Shown: in pieces, positions 8,087 to 16,315 of the stretch
How positions within the stretch are numbered: the stretch's first letter is position 1
Layout of the letters: each line of letters begins with the position of its first letter
Source of the DNA: Myxococcus sp. RHSTA-1-4
Lineage (GTDB): Bacteria > Myxococcota > Myxococcia > Myxococcales > Myxococcaceae
DNA: 64,000 nucleotides
Assembly: GCF_020037125.1 (NCBI RefSeq)
Contig: NZ_JAIQDG010000024.1
Coordinates: 117,070-181,069 of the forward strand
Reading direction: 5' to 3'
The notes under the pieces: generated by a model
Told to the model about the DNA's origin: nothing
What the model saw: only the letters and a program-made list of their open reading frames with translations
The model's database searches: none
Made by a program: the position numbers and the translations under genes

Positions 8087-8857
8087 TCACGGCCTCCGGG
8101 CGGTGAGGATGGGCTGGTAGAACCCGGTCTCCTCGGGCGCGTACCATCGCGTGTCCATGAGGCCCGCCCGCGTCAGCGCGCGCTCCACCTCCACGCGCTG
8201 GAGGGCGCGGTACATGCCGGTGTGCTCGGTGGTCTGCCACCCGCTGCCCTCGGGGCGCAGGATGAACTGGTGCACCGTGTACGTCTTCCCGTCCACGGCC
8301 CAGTCCCACACCTGGAAGAGGATGCGGCGGCCCTCGGGCGCGTCCAGCACCCGCTCCGAGGTGAAGCGCGGCTGCTCCGCCACCAGCGCGTCGTAGTCGC
8401 GCATGCTCAGGAGCAGCAGCCCGCCCGGTGCCAGCTTCGACGCCATGGCGCGCGCCGCCGCGTCCAGGTCCTCATCCGTCAGCAGGTGCGGCACCGCGTT
8501 GTCCAGGGCCAGCACCACCGGGAAGGTGCCGGGCACCTGTGTGTCCAGCGTGCGCATGTCCGCCACGCCCGTGGTGAGGGTGACGTTCATGGCGCGCGCC
8601 TCGCGCTCGGCGCGGGCCACGGCGGCGGGGCTCAGGTCCGTGGCATGGACGATGTACCCCCGCGCCGCCAGGCCCAGCGCCTGGGTGCCGATGCCACACG
8701 CGCAGTCCAGCACGCGCCGGGGCGGGGGCGCACCGCAGCGGCGCAGCAGGGCATCCAGCGCGGCGCCCTGCCGCTCCACCGACTGTGCCCAGTTGGCGAA
8801 GAGCAGGTGGTACTCCTCCGCCATTCCCTCGTAGAAGCCCCGCACGGAATCGCTCAT
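8087..8857 (-). CDS. SAM-dependent class I methyltransferase
   Basis: A 256-residue soluble methyltransferase. Motif I is VLDCACGIGTQALGLA (about 49-64), the acidic end of strand 2 is HATDLSPAAV, and motif IV/post region is VVLALDNAVPHLL with LLLLSMRDYD following. This fits the glycine/sarcosine N-methyltransferase-like class I fold (methyltransferase_25/11). The substrate cannot be read from sequence. It converges on the HxlR gene with only 10 bp between stops, and a thioesterase gene lies upstream on the same strand with a 56-bp gap, so a shared operon is possible. Confidence 0.88.
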   Translation of the reverse strand: MSDSVRGFYEGMAEEYHLLFANWAQSVERQGAALDALLRRCGAPPPRRVLDCACGIGTQALGLAARGYIVHATDLSPAAVARAEREARAMNVTLTTGVADMRTLDTQVPGTFPVVLALDNAVPHLLTDEDLDAAARAMASKLAPGGLLLLSMRDYDALVAEQPRFTSERVLDAPEGRRILFQVWDWAVDGKTYTVHQFILRPEGSGWQTTEHTGMYRALQRVEVERALTRAGLMDTRWYAPEETGFYQPILTARRP

Positions 8858-8913
8858 GTGCGGCGAGTCCTAGCACTCATGGGCGGGCGCGCACCTTCCG
8901 GGAGTGCCGAGCG

Positions 8914-9375
8914 TCATGGCCCGAACGAGCGCCCCTCGAGCGCCTCGATGGCCGAGCGGATGGCGTCCGGGACGGGGACCTTCTCGTGGCTGGCGTAGCG
9001 CAGGGTGACGATGGTGCAGCCACCGCGGGTGTAGAGGAGGCCGTCCTCCTCGCCGGCCACGGCGTGCTCGAGGGTGATGGAGGAACGGCCGATGCGGGTG
9101 ACGCGGGTACCGGACACCAGGCGGGCGGGGAAGACGACGGGGCGGAGGTACTCCGCGCTCGTCGCCGCGAGGATGGGGCCGATGCCGCCCGGGGCCCGGT
9201 CCTCGCCGGCGCCTGACGGGCCCGTCAGGCCGATGCGGGCGAAGTAGGCGATGCGGGAGGACTCGAACCAGGTGAAGGTGCGGGCGTTGTTGGCGTGACC
9301 GAAGGCGTCCATCTCGCTCCAGTGGAGCGTGAAGGGGACGACGACGGGGAAGTCCTTGAGGGGGGAGTCCGGCAT
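8914..9375 (-). CDS. Acyl-CoA thioesterase, hot-dog (4HBT) family
   Basis: A 153-residue hot-dog fold thioesterase. The start of the domain shows WSEMDAFGHANNARTFTWFE, matching the family pattern in which the Asp of DxxGHxNN is catalytic (4-hydroxybenzoyl-CoA thioesterase/YbgC type). It should hydrolyse an acyl-CoA in the cytoplasm. ATG at 9375 is favoured over an earlier ATG at 9450 since the intervening residues are low complexity. It lies upstream of, and co-directional with, the methyltransferase gene. Confidence 0.88.
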   Translation of the reverse strand: MPDSPLKDFPVVVPFTLHWSEMDAFGHANNARTFTWFESSRIAYFARIGLTGPSGAGEDRAPGGIGPILAATSAEYLRPVVFPARLVSGTRVTRIGRSSITLEHAVAGEEDGLLYTRGGCTIVTLRYASHEKVPVPDAIRSAIEALEGRSFGP

Positions 9376-9473
9376 GGCGGGCAGGGTGCCCCAGGCCGGG
9401 CCCCCAGGGAACGAAGAACCGCGCCCGCCTGCCCTCCAGACAAGGGCCACGGCCGTGGTAATGCAGGAGCGTC

Positions 9474-10151
9474 ATGCGCTCACGATTCCTGATTCCGGTG
9501 CTCGCGGCCGGACTCGGCACCGCCACGCTGGCCTGGGCCCGCGAGCCGGCGCCCCAGGCGGCCTCCGCGTCCACGAAGTCCGCCACGCCGGCGTCGCCGC
9601 CCACGGCTTCGTCCGCGAAGTCCGCGGCAGCGTCCCAGCCCGCCGCCTCGTCCGCGAATCCCGCGGCAGCGGCGCAGCGGCCCACCTCCGCGCCCGCGAA
9701 GCCCGCCACGCCAGCGTCCCAGCAGGCGGCTCCGGGTGCCGCCCCCGCGTCCGGCGCTGTGCGCTACCGCGTCCCCACCTCCGAGGCCCCGCGCCACATC
9801 ATCGCGGGAGGCAAGGGCCGCGCGACGCTGCTGCTCAACCCGTCCACGGGCGCCACCGCCGCGTCGATGACGCTGCTGGAGCTCCAGCCCGGCGCGGAGG
9901 TCCCCGAGCACGTCCACGATACGAGCGCCGAAATCCTCTACATCGAGGACGGCGCGGCGGAGATGACCGTCTCCGGAGAGAAGGTGCGCGTCGCGAAGGG
10001 AGACGCGGTGTACATCCCCGCCGGAGTGAAGCACTCGGCGCGGGTGGTGTCGCCGGACGCCGCGCTGAAGGCGGTGCAGGTGTACGCCGGGCCGGGCCCC
10101 GAGCTGCGCTTCACGCAGGGCCCCCGGGAGAACCCGCCCCATGGCCGGTGA
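9474..10151 (+). CDS. Secreted cupin-domain protein
   Basis: A 225-residue protein with a signal peptide (MRSRFLIPVLAAGLGTATLAWA), a 65-residue Ala/Ser/Pro/Thr-rich linker made of repeats of the SANPAAA/SAKSAAA type, and a C-terminal cupin. Cupin motif 1 is HVHDTSAEILYIEDG with the HxH and Glu metal ligands; motif 2 is GDAVYIPAGVKH with the last His. A metal site is therefore intact. Substrate unknown; small periplasmic cupins of this kind may bind or oxidise small ligands. Its 3' end overlaps the next gene by 11 bp, implying co-translation. A good ribosome binding site (AGGAG) precedes ATG. Confidence 0.85.
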   Translation: MRSRFLIPVLAAGLGTATLAWAREPAPQAASASTKSATPASPPTASSAKSAAASQPAASSANPAAAAQRPTSAPAKPATPASQQAAPGAAPASGAVRYRVPTSEAPRHIIAGGKGRATLLLNPSTGATAASMTLLELQPGAEVPEHVHDTSAEILYIEDGAAEMTVSGEKVRVAKGDAVYIPAGVKHSARVVSPDAALKAVQVYAGPGPELRFTQGPRENPPHGR

Positions 10152-11976
10152 GCGGAACGGGGCCACGGCGCGACAGGAACAGCCCGAGCAGCCGCCAGCG
10201 GCCGTCGAGCGCCCCTACGCGGTGTCGCCGCGCGAGGGCCTTCCCATCTCCGACAGCGGCATGGCGACGAACCCGCATCGGCACGCGGGCATGGTGCGCT
10301 GGCTGCACCCGGCGCAGCTGCTGCGCACGGGCCTGGACGCGCTGGTGGCGGCGGTGTTCGGCGCGCGAGCGGACCACCGGCTCATCGAGGCGGTGGTGCG
10401 GCCGCAGGCGCCCTACTTCGACTACTCGCAGGAGACGCTGCCCGAGGGCGACTTCTGGCTGGACTACGTGGCGGACACCGGTGACGGCTGGGACTCCACG
10501 TACACGGTGGCGCGGCTGCTGGCGCTGCCGGAGCTGAAGCTGCCGGTGCGGGGCATCTCCCGCTCGGAGCCGCACGCCACGAAGCGCGGGCGGGTGCTGG
10601 TGTTCGGCGGGGACGGTGTGTACCCCGGGGCCAGCCGCGAGGCGTACGAGGAGCGGCTGGTGCAGCCCTACGAGGCGGCCATGCGCCGCTCGCAAGCGCC
10701 CAACCCGGACCTGTTCGTCATTCCGGGCAACCATGACTGGTACGACGGGCTCTCCGCCTTCATGCGGCTGTTCTGCGCCAACCGGTGGATTGCCGGCCGG
10801 CGCACGCGGCAGAGCCGCAGCTACTTCGCGCTGAAGCTGCCGAAGAACTGGTGGCTCATCGGCACGGACGTGCAGCTCAACAGCGACATCGACGTGCCGC
10901 AGGTGGAGTACTTCCGCGAGGTGGCCCAGCACATGGGCCCGGACGACCGCGTCATCCTCTGCAACGCGGAGCCGGCGTGGATCATGGCCGCCGCCGCGAG
11001 GCGCAAGGGCAGCTACCTGGAGAACAACCTGGAGTACCTCCAGGAGAAGGTGCTGGGCCGGCGCATCAGCGTCTTCCTCGCCGGTGACTTGCACCACTAC
11101 CGCCGGCACGAGGACGCCGCGGGCCGGCAGAAAATCACGGCGGGCGGAGGCGGCGCCTTCCTTCACCCCACGCATGCTCCGGCGGCGCACGTGCTGCGCG
11201 ACGGGTACCGCCTGCAGAAGAGCTTCCCGGACGAGCGCACGTCCCGGAAGCTGGCGCGGAAGAACCTGCTGCTCATCCGCTACAGCCCGCTCTTCGGGTT
11301 GATGACGGGCGCGCTGTACCTGTTGCTGGCGCTCGCGGCGTACGCGGAGGTGGGCTCGCTGGGGCTGTCGCAACTGCCGCAGGTGGTGATGGCGGTGGCC
11401 AACAGCATGGTGAGCCGGCCGTGGACGATGGTGCTGGGGCTGGCGACCATCGGCGGGCTCATCGGCCTGGCGGACTCGCACTTCGGCAGGTGGCGGGCGC
11501 TGGCGGGGACGCTGCACGGGCTGGGGCACATCCTGGCCGCCTTCTTCACCGCGTGGGGCGGCACATACCTGACGGTGAGCGGGCTGGGCATCTGCCCGGA
11601 GCTGACGGCGGATGGGCTCCACTGCACGGCGGGCTGGGCGCACCTGGCCGGTAAGTTCCTGCTGTCCTCGGGGTTCACCTTCCTGGGTGGCTTCCTGGTG
11701 GGCCCGTTCGTCATGGGCCTGTACCTGTGGCTGAGCGTCAACTTCTTCGGGGCCCACTCCAACGAGGCGTTCATCTCGCTGGCGCTACCGGACTGGAAGA
11801 ACTTCCTCCGGCTCCACATCGGCCAGGACGGCCACCTCACGGTGTACCCGGTGGGCATCGAGCGCGTGCCGAGGAAGTGGAAGGAGACACACGCCGGCCC
11901 CTATGCGCCCGCCTATGAGCCGGATGACCCGAAGGCCACGCCGCCGGTGCTCATCGAGCCGCCCATCCGCGTCTAG
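10141..11976 (+). CDS. Membrane-anchored metallophosphoesterase
   Basis: A 611-residue protein whose middle third is a calcineurin-like phosphoesterase: FGGDGVYPGA (metal Asp), VIPGNHDWYDG (GNHD), DDRVILCNAEPAW and FLAGDLHHYRRHE (GDxHxY), so the di-metal centre looks complete. The C-terminal third carries four or five hydrophobic segments (about 380-400, 425-445, 455-470, 500-535), placing it in the inner membrane. Substrate unknown. It starts inside the last codons of the upstream cupin gene. A hairpin follows the stop. Confidence 0.87.
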   Translation: MAGERNGATARQEQPEQPPAAVERPYAVSPREGLPISDSGMATNPHRHAGMVRWLHPAQLLRTGLDALVAAVFGARADHRLIEAVVRPQAPYFDYSQETLPEGDFWLDYVADTGDGWDSTYTVARLLALPELKLPVRGISRSEPHATKRGRVLVFGGDGVYPGASREAYEERLVQPYEAAMRRSQAPNPDLFVIPGNHDWYDGLSAFMRLFCANRWIAGRRTRQSRSYFALKLPKNWWLIGTDVQLNSDIDVPQVEYFREVAQHMGPDDRVILCNAEPAWIMAAAARRKGSYLENNLEYLQEKVLGRRISVFLAGDLHHYRRHEDAAGRQKITAGGGGAFLHPTHAPAAHVLRDGYRLQKSFPDERTSRKLARKNLLLIRYSPLFGLMTGALYLLLALAAYAEVGSLGLSQLPQVVMAVANSMVSRPWTMVLGLATIGGLIGLADSHFGRWRALAGTLHGLGHILAAFFTAWGGTYLTVSGLGICPELTADGLHCTAGWAHLAGKFLLSSGFTFLGGFLVGPFVMGLYLWLSVNFFGAHSNEAFISLALPDWKNFLRLHIGQDGHLTVYPVGIERVPRKWKETHAGPYAPAYEPDDPKATPPVLIEPPIRV

Positions 11977-11994
11977 GGATTGGCACGACTGCGT

Positions 11995-12015
11995 CAGGCC
12001 ACGGTGCGTGGCCTG
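11995..12015. terminator. Bidirectional hairpin between convergent genes
   Basis: Perfect 8-bp stem CAGGCCAC/GTGGCCTG with a five-base loop, sitting exactly between the metallophosphoesterase stop and the Imm11 stop. It lacks a T-run on either side. Confidence 0.6.
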
Positions 12016-12594
12016 TCACCGGAAGCCGGCCGAATCGTTCCAGTCGGGCACGGGGATGAAGCGCAGCCCCTCTGGCGGAGGAGAGAGGCTCATCACCCGG
12101 TCCACCACGGAGCGGTGGAAGAGGTGCACCGCGGCCTCCTCCAGCCGGAAAGCGAGCCGCTCTTGGAGGGGAATCTCGCGCAGCACCGTCTCATCGAGGA
12201 CGAGCTTGTCGATGCCCAGCAACATCAGCCCGCTGTCGGAGCTCTCGATGACGGAACGCTCCCGGTCCACACAGGCCAGGCGCCGCCACATGTGCATCAG
12301 CCAGTAGCGGAGGACCGCGTCGCCGACGCGGACGTCCGCGGGGACCCACTGCACCCCATGAAGGCCGAGCGGCTCCATGCACTCCTTGAGGCGCGAGGAG
12401 ACCACGGGCGCGGGAAGGCTGTGGTGGTCAACCATGCGGGGCCTGGGCGGCACAGGTTCCCCCACCTTCAACCGAACGGGCTCCGAGCGTTGAACGGGGC
12501 GCCCTTTTCGGAATGGGGACGCGGACTCGTCCCAGGCCAGGAGCGGGTGTTCCTGCGAGCGGCAGCGCGTGAGCACGAAGTATTCGTCCTGCAT
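12016..12594 (-). CDS. Imm11 (DUF1629)-family immunity-like protein
   Basis: A 192-residue protein matching the Imm11/DUF1629 pattern common in myxobacteria: an opening YFVLTR, central RLKECMEPLGLHGVQWVPADV, YWLMHMWRRLACVDRERS, then the segment ending in HLFHRSVVDRVM and a final GLRFIPVPDW. Members are immunity proteins of polymorphic toxin systems, binding a partner toxin in the cytoplasm. No toxin gene is next to it; the immediate upstream frame encodes only a short putative membrane protein. It may be an orphan immunity gene kept for protection against kin toxins. Family call is by eye. Confidence 0.75.
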   Translation of the reverse strand: MQDEYFVLTRCRSQEHPLLAWDESASPFRKGRPVQRSEPVRLKVGEPVPPRPRMVDHHSLPAPVVSSRLKECMEPLGLHGVQWVPADVRVGDAVLRYWLMHMWRRLACVDRERSVIESSDSGLMLLGIDKLVLDETVLREIPLQERLAFRLEEAAVHLFHRSVVDRVMSLSPPPEGLRFIPVPDWNDSAGFR

Positions 12595-12605
12595 CGGTTA
12601 AGCCC

Positions 12606-12839
12606 CTACCTGCAGCTGACGACGTACCAGAGGCTCACCAGTACGCCCGTGGCGAGCGCCATGCCACCTGCCACGGGGACATTCCCGCCGGGGCTTGTCC
12701 TGGAGGCTCGACGCACCAGCACAGCCCACTCCGCCCGGCTGGTAGTCCTGCCCGTCCGCGGTGAGCGTCCAGCGCCCGAAACGAGGCGGGGACGGCAGGC
12801 GGAGGCATTGCCTCTGGCAAGACGAAGGGGGCCGCCCAC
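12606..12839 (-). CDS. Possible small membrane protein upstream of Imm11
   Basis: A 77-residue frame starting at GTG with AAGGAG about 11 bases upstream and ending 11 bp before the Imm11 start. The first half is arginine-rich and low complexity; residues 55-73 (PVAGGMALATGVLVSLWYVV) are a convincing single membrane segment. Codon third positions in the second half are GC-rich as in real genes here. It has no recognisable family and could be spurious or the remnant of a larger toxin gene. Confidence 0.35.
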   Translation of the reverse strand: MGGPLRLARGNASACRPRLVSGAGRSPRTGRTTSRAEWAVLVRRASRTSPGGNVPVAGGMALATGVLVSLWYVVSCR

Positions 12840-12880
12840 CCCGTGAGCTTCTCCTTTGACGTGAGATTTGAGGGAAGCCG

Positions 12881-13312
12881 GTGGTGCGAAACCTCGACCT
12901 GTTCACGCTGAATGACCGGAACACGGGGACGTTCCCCATCATGCAGTCGCAGTCTTCGCGCCCGGTGGCGGGGCTGCTCTTCGAGACGGACAGCGCGGTG
13001 CTCACCGATGAGGCGGTGACGCAGCTCACCCAGATTGGCGACATCCTCGCGAAGTACCCGGAGGACCGAATCACCGTCGAGGGCCACACGGACAGCCGGG
13101 GCACGCGGCCCTACAACGAGGCGCTGTCGCTGCGCCGCGCGGAGGCGGTATCGCGAGTGCTGCGCGGGCGCGGAGTGGAGGAGCGGCAGATGGTGGTGCT
13201 GGGCCAGGGCGAGACGCAGCCCGTCGCGCCCAACACCACCCCGGACGGCCGCACCGCCAACCGGCGCGTGGAGCTGCACATCGACGTGCCCGAGTCCTCC
13301 CGGCGCGGCTGA
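12881..13312 (+). CDS. Stand-alone OmpA/MotB C-terminal domain
   Basis: A 143-residue protein starting at GTG (AGGGAA upstream; an in-frame stop lies just ahead of it). It is almost entirely an OmpA-like peptidoglycan-binding domain: LLFETDSAVLTDEA, ITVEGHTDSRG, YNEALSLRRAEAVSRVLRGRGV, the QGETQP loop and TPDGRTANRRVEL with the Asp/Arg pair that binds diaminopimelate. There is no signal peptide or lipobox in front, unlike normal OmpA-domain proteins, so it may be a truncated remnant or be exported by other means. Confidence 0.8.
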   Translation: MVRNLDLFTLNDRNTGTFPIMQSQSSRPVAGLLFETDSAVLTDEAVTQLTQIGDILAKYPEDRITVEGHTDSRGTRPYNEALSLRRAEAVSRVLRGRGVEERQMVVLGQGETQPVAPNTTPDGRTANRRVELHIDVPESSRRG

Positions 13313-13411
13313 GCCGCCGGCCTCCATGGAACGAGGCTCGGAGCTGCCTGCCCTGGGCTCTCAGTGCGCATGTGGCGCCCGGGGCTCGCCTCCGAGCACG
13401 GCGCACCACCC

Positions 13412-14887
13412 TCACACCAGGCTGCGCGCGAGACAGCCCAGGGTGGACATGGCGCCCTCGATGCGCGGCGTCCACGGGTGGCCGCAGCTCAGGCGGATGA
13501 AGTGGCGGTACGAGTCCGGCCGCGCGGAGAAGATGGGGCCGGGCGCGATGCTGATGCCCGCCTCCAGCGCCCTGGCGTGCAGCACCGATGCATCCACGCT
13601 CGGCGGCAGCTCCACCCACAGCAGCGAGCTCCCCGAGGGGCGGGCCACGCGCGTGCCCTCGGGGAAGTACTCGGCCACGGCCCCGGCCATGCGCTCCACC
13701 TGGGCGGCGAGCCGGCGGCGCAGCGCTCGCAGGTGCCTGTCGTAGCCGCCCTCCTGGAGGAAGCGCGCAATCGTGAGCTGCGGCAGCGTGGCGGTGGCCA
13801 CCGTCTGGGAGAACTTGAGCAGCTCGATGCGCTCGCGGAAGCGGCCCGGGGCCACGTAGCCCACGCGGAAGCCGGGGGCGAGCGTCTTCGAGAACGAGCC
13901 GCACAGCAGCACGTTGCCCGTCGTGTCGAAGGACTTGCACGTGCGCGGGCGCTCCGGGCCGAAGTGCAGGTCGCCGTAGATGTCGTCCTCGATGAGGGGG
14001 ATGTCGCGCTCGGCCAGCATGGCCACCAGGCGCTTGCGGTGCTCCTCCGGCATGCAGCTGCCCACCGGGTTGCTGAAGCTGGGCACCACCAGCACGGCGG
14101 CCACGCGCCGCCGCTCCAGCGCCGCCCGCAGCGCGTCCAGCTCCATGCCATGCCGGGGGCTGCTCGGAATCTCCAGCGCGCGCAGCCCGAGCGACTCAAT
14201 GGTCTGGAGCGTGCCGTAGTACGCGGGGGACTCGATGGCGATGGTGTCGCCGGTGCGGGCCACGGCGAGCAGGCACAGGTGGACGGCCTCGGACGCGCCG
14301 CAGGTGGTGATGAAGTCGTCGGGGGACAGCGCGCAGCCCCAGTCCAGCGAGCGGCGTGCGAGCTGCTGGCGCAGCTCCGGGCAGCCGGGGGGCAGGTCGT
14401 ACGCGATGCCACTGTCCCCCGCCTCGCGGGTGAGGGCATTCAGCTCGCGGTACAGCCTCCGGACGGGGAGCAGCTCCGGCGAGGGCCACGCGGCGCCGAG
14501 CTGGACGAGGTGTGGCTCGCGCGCGGACTGGTACACGCGGGCCACCAGCGCGCTGACGGTGACGGGGGTGGCGCTCGCGGCGGGACGGGACACCTGGGGC
14601 TCCGCGAGCCGGGGACGCTCGCGGCGGCGCACGTAGTGGCCGGACTGCGGGCGCGTCTCGATGAGGCCGAGGGACTCCAGGTGCAGGTACGCCTGGAGCA
14701 CCGTGGAGATGCTCACCCGCTCACGCAGGCTGAGCTGGCGCACGGATGGCAGCCGGTCCCCCGGGCGCAGCGTGCCCGAGGCGATGGCCTCTCCCAGCCG
14801 CTCGGCCACCTGCTCGTAAAGCTTCGGTCTCTGCGCCAGCGCGCCCATGTGGCGTCCTCCCGGGGTGTGCCGCTTCTGCGCCGCCAT
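13412..14887 (-). CDS. MocR-type regulator (GntR HTH fused to aminotransferase)
   Basis: A 491-residue MocR/PdxR-family regulator. Residues 20-95 are a GntR winged helix (LPSVRQLSLRERVSISTVLQAY, then a wing ending SGHYV); residues 130-480 are a type I aminotransferase fold with FSKTLAPGFRVGYVAPG, whose Lys binds pyridoxal phosphate. Such proteins activate or repress genes in response to PLP or an amino compound. A second ATG at 14848 is an alternative start. It is divergent from a DUF2917/EamA transporter operon, with a perfect inverted repeat between them, so it very likely controls that operon. Confidence 0.9.
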   Translation of the reverse strand: MAAQKRHTPGGRHMGALAQRPKLYEQVAERLGEAIASGTLRPGDRLPSVRQLSLRERVSISTVLQAYLHLESLGLIETRPQSGHYVRRRERPRLAEPQVSRPAASATPVTVSALVARVYQSAREPHLVQLGAAWPSPELLPVRRLYRELNALTREAGDSGIAYDLPPGCPELRQQLARRSLDWGCALSPDDFITTCGASEAVHLCLLAVARTGDTIAIESPAYYGTLQTIESLGLRALEIPSSPRHGMELDALRAALERRRVAAVLVVPSFSNPVGSCMPEEHRKRLVAMLAERDIPLIEDDIYGDLHFGPERPRTCKSFDTTGNVLLCGSFSKTLAPGFRVGYVAPGRFRERIELLKFSQTVATATLPQLTIARFLQEGGYDRHLRALRRRLAAQVERMAGAVAEYFPEGTRVARPSGSSLLWVELPPSVDASVLHARALEAGISIAPGPIFSARPDSYRHFIRLSCGHPWTPRIEGAMSTLGCLARSLV

Positions 14888-14933
14888 CGGTAACCGGCTC
14901 CTGTCCCGCCGCCCAGATACACCTGCCGTCCAC

Positions 14934-14976
14934 TGTGACCGGTACAGTTTCTATACACACGACTGTACCGGTCACA
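14934..14976. promoter_or_regulatory. Perfect 14-bp inverted repeat, probable MocR operator
   Basis: Arms TGTGACCGGTACAG (14934-14947) and CTGTACCGGTCACA (14963-14976) are exact reverse complements around a 15-base spacer that contains TATACA, a possible -10 element. It lies midway between the MocR start (14887) and the DUF2917 start (15048). Each arm also contains the near-palindrome GACCGGTAC. Confidence 0.65.
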
Positions 14977-15047
14977 ATCCGTGGGGGCTGCATCTGTTCT
15001 GCTCCACCTGTCAGGCGCATGTTGCGGTGCGACAGGAGGACGCGGTG

Positions 15048-15410
15048 ATGACGGTGACACTCCCCTTCACCCTTCATGGCTGGATGCGGGCCCTGACGGA
15101 GCGACTGAGGCCGGGAGCGCGGTGGGAAGGCGCGGCGGGACCGGTGTGGCTGGAGCGCGGTGCCACATGGAGCGTGCGCGCGCATGCTGGCGAGCCCCTG
15201 GTGCTCACCTGCGGCGACGGCCAGCTCTGGCTCACCTGCGAGGGCGATGCGAGGGACTATGTGCTCGGCCCCGGGGACACCGTACGGCTGGAGGCGGCCG
15301 GACACGTGGTGGCGCAGGCCCTGCGCCCCGCGCGCTTCTTCCTGTCACGAGGGACGTCCGTCACGGCCACCGAGCCGCACCCCCTCGCCCCGGAGGCGCG
15401 CACCCCATGA
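15048..15410 (+). CDS. DUF2917-family protein
   Basis: A 120-residue protein with ribosome binding site AGGAGGA seven bases before ATG. The central part reads VWLERGATWSVRAHAGEPLVLTC, LWLTCEGD.RDYVLGPGDTVRL and a final hydrophobic strand, the pattern of the small cupin-like DUF2917 family (PGD motif). No metal-binding His cluster is seen. It is the first gene of a two-gene operon: its TGA overlaps the ATG of the EamA transporter (ATGA). Role unknown, presumably linked to the transporter and MocR regulator. Confidence 0.78.
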   Translation: MTVTLPFTLHGWMRALTERLRPGARWEGAAGPVWLERGATWSVRAHAGEPLVLTCGDGQLWLTCEGDARDYVLGPGDTVRLEAAGHVVAQALRPARFFLSRGTSVTATEPHPLAPEARTP

Positions 15411-16315
15411 CGGAACAGGCGAGGACGCGCGAGGGGCTTCTGCTCGGCGCGCTGGGCGTGCTGGCCTTCAGCCTGACGCTGCCGGCGACCCGCGTGGCGG
15501 TGCCGGAGCTGGGCGGCACGGTGGTGGGGCTCGGCCGCGCGCTGGTGGCGGCGGTGCTCGCGGGCGTGCTGCTGGCGGTGAGGCGCGAGCGGCTCCCGGA
15601 GCGGCGGCACTGGCTCCGGCTGGCGCTCATCTCCGGCGGCATGGTGGTGGGCTTCCCGCTGCTGTCGGCGCTGGCGCTGCGGGACATGCCGGCCTCGCAT
15701 GGAGCGGTGCTGGTGGGATTGCTGCCGGCGGCCACGGCGGTGGCGGCGGTGTTCCGCGCGCGCGAGCGCCCCTCCGTCACCTTCTGGCTGGCGAGCGCGG
15801 CGGGCCTCGCGGCCGTGCTCGCCTTCGCGGCGGCACAGGGCGCGGGGACGCCCACGGCCGGGGACGGACTGGTGCTGCTCGCGGTGGCGGCGGCGGCGGT
15901 GGGCTACGCCGAGGCCGGGGCCCTCTCCCGCGAGCTGGGCGGCTGGCGCGTCCTGTGCTGGGCGCTGGTGCTGTCCGCGCCGGTGCTGCTGCCCTTCGTC
16001 GCGCTGAACGTGGACGCCCGCGTACTGGCGGCCAGCCCGCGCGCCTGGGCCGGCTTCGCCTACGTGTCGGGAGTGAGCATGTTCCTGGGCTGCTTCGCCT
16101 GGTACCGGGGCCTCGCGCTGGCGGGCGTGGCGCGGGTGAGCCAGCTCCAGCTCCTGCAGCCGCTGCTCACGCTGGGCTGGTCCGCGCTGCTGCTCGGCGA
16201 GCCGGTGGGGCGCGGCACGCTGGGTGCCGCGCTGCTCGTGCTGGGCTGCGTCCTGGCGAGCGCGCGCAGCCGCGTCCAACGGCTGCCCGCGCCCGAGGCC
16301 CTCAGGGCACCGTGA
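15407..16315 (+). CDS. EamA/DMT-family transporter
   Basis: A 302-residue integral membrane protein with ten hydrophobic segments and the two-fold EamA layout: PATRVAVPELGG in the first repeat and SGVSMFLGCFAWYRGLALAGVARVS in the second, ending LLGEPVGRGTLGAALLVLG. Members export amino acids or other metabolites across the inner membrane. Its ATG overlaps the DUF2917 stop, and a divergent MocR regulator points to an amine or vitamin B6-type substrate. Its 3' end overlaps the convergent methionine aminopeptidase gene by 14 bp. Confidence 0.92.
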   Translation: MTEQARTREGLLLGALGVLAFSLTLPATRVAVPELGGTVVGLGRALVAAVLAGVLLAVRRERLPERRHWLRLALISGGMVVGFPLLSALALRDMPASHGAVLVGLLPAATAVAAVFRARERPSVTFWLASAAGLAAVLAFAAAQGAGTPTAGDGLVLLAVAAAAVGYAEAGALSRELGGWRVLCWALVLSAPVLLPFVALNVDARVLAASPRAWAGFAYVSGVSMFLGCFAWYRGLALAGVARVSQLQLLQPLLTLGWSALLLGEPVGRGTLGAALLVLGCVLASARSRVQRLPAPEALRAP

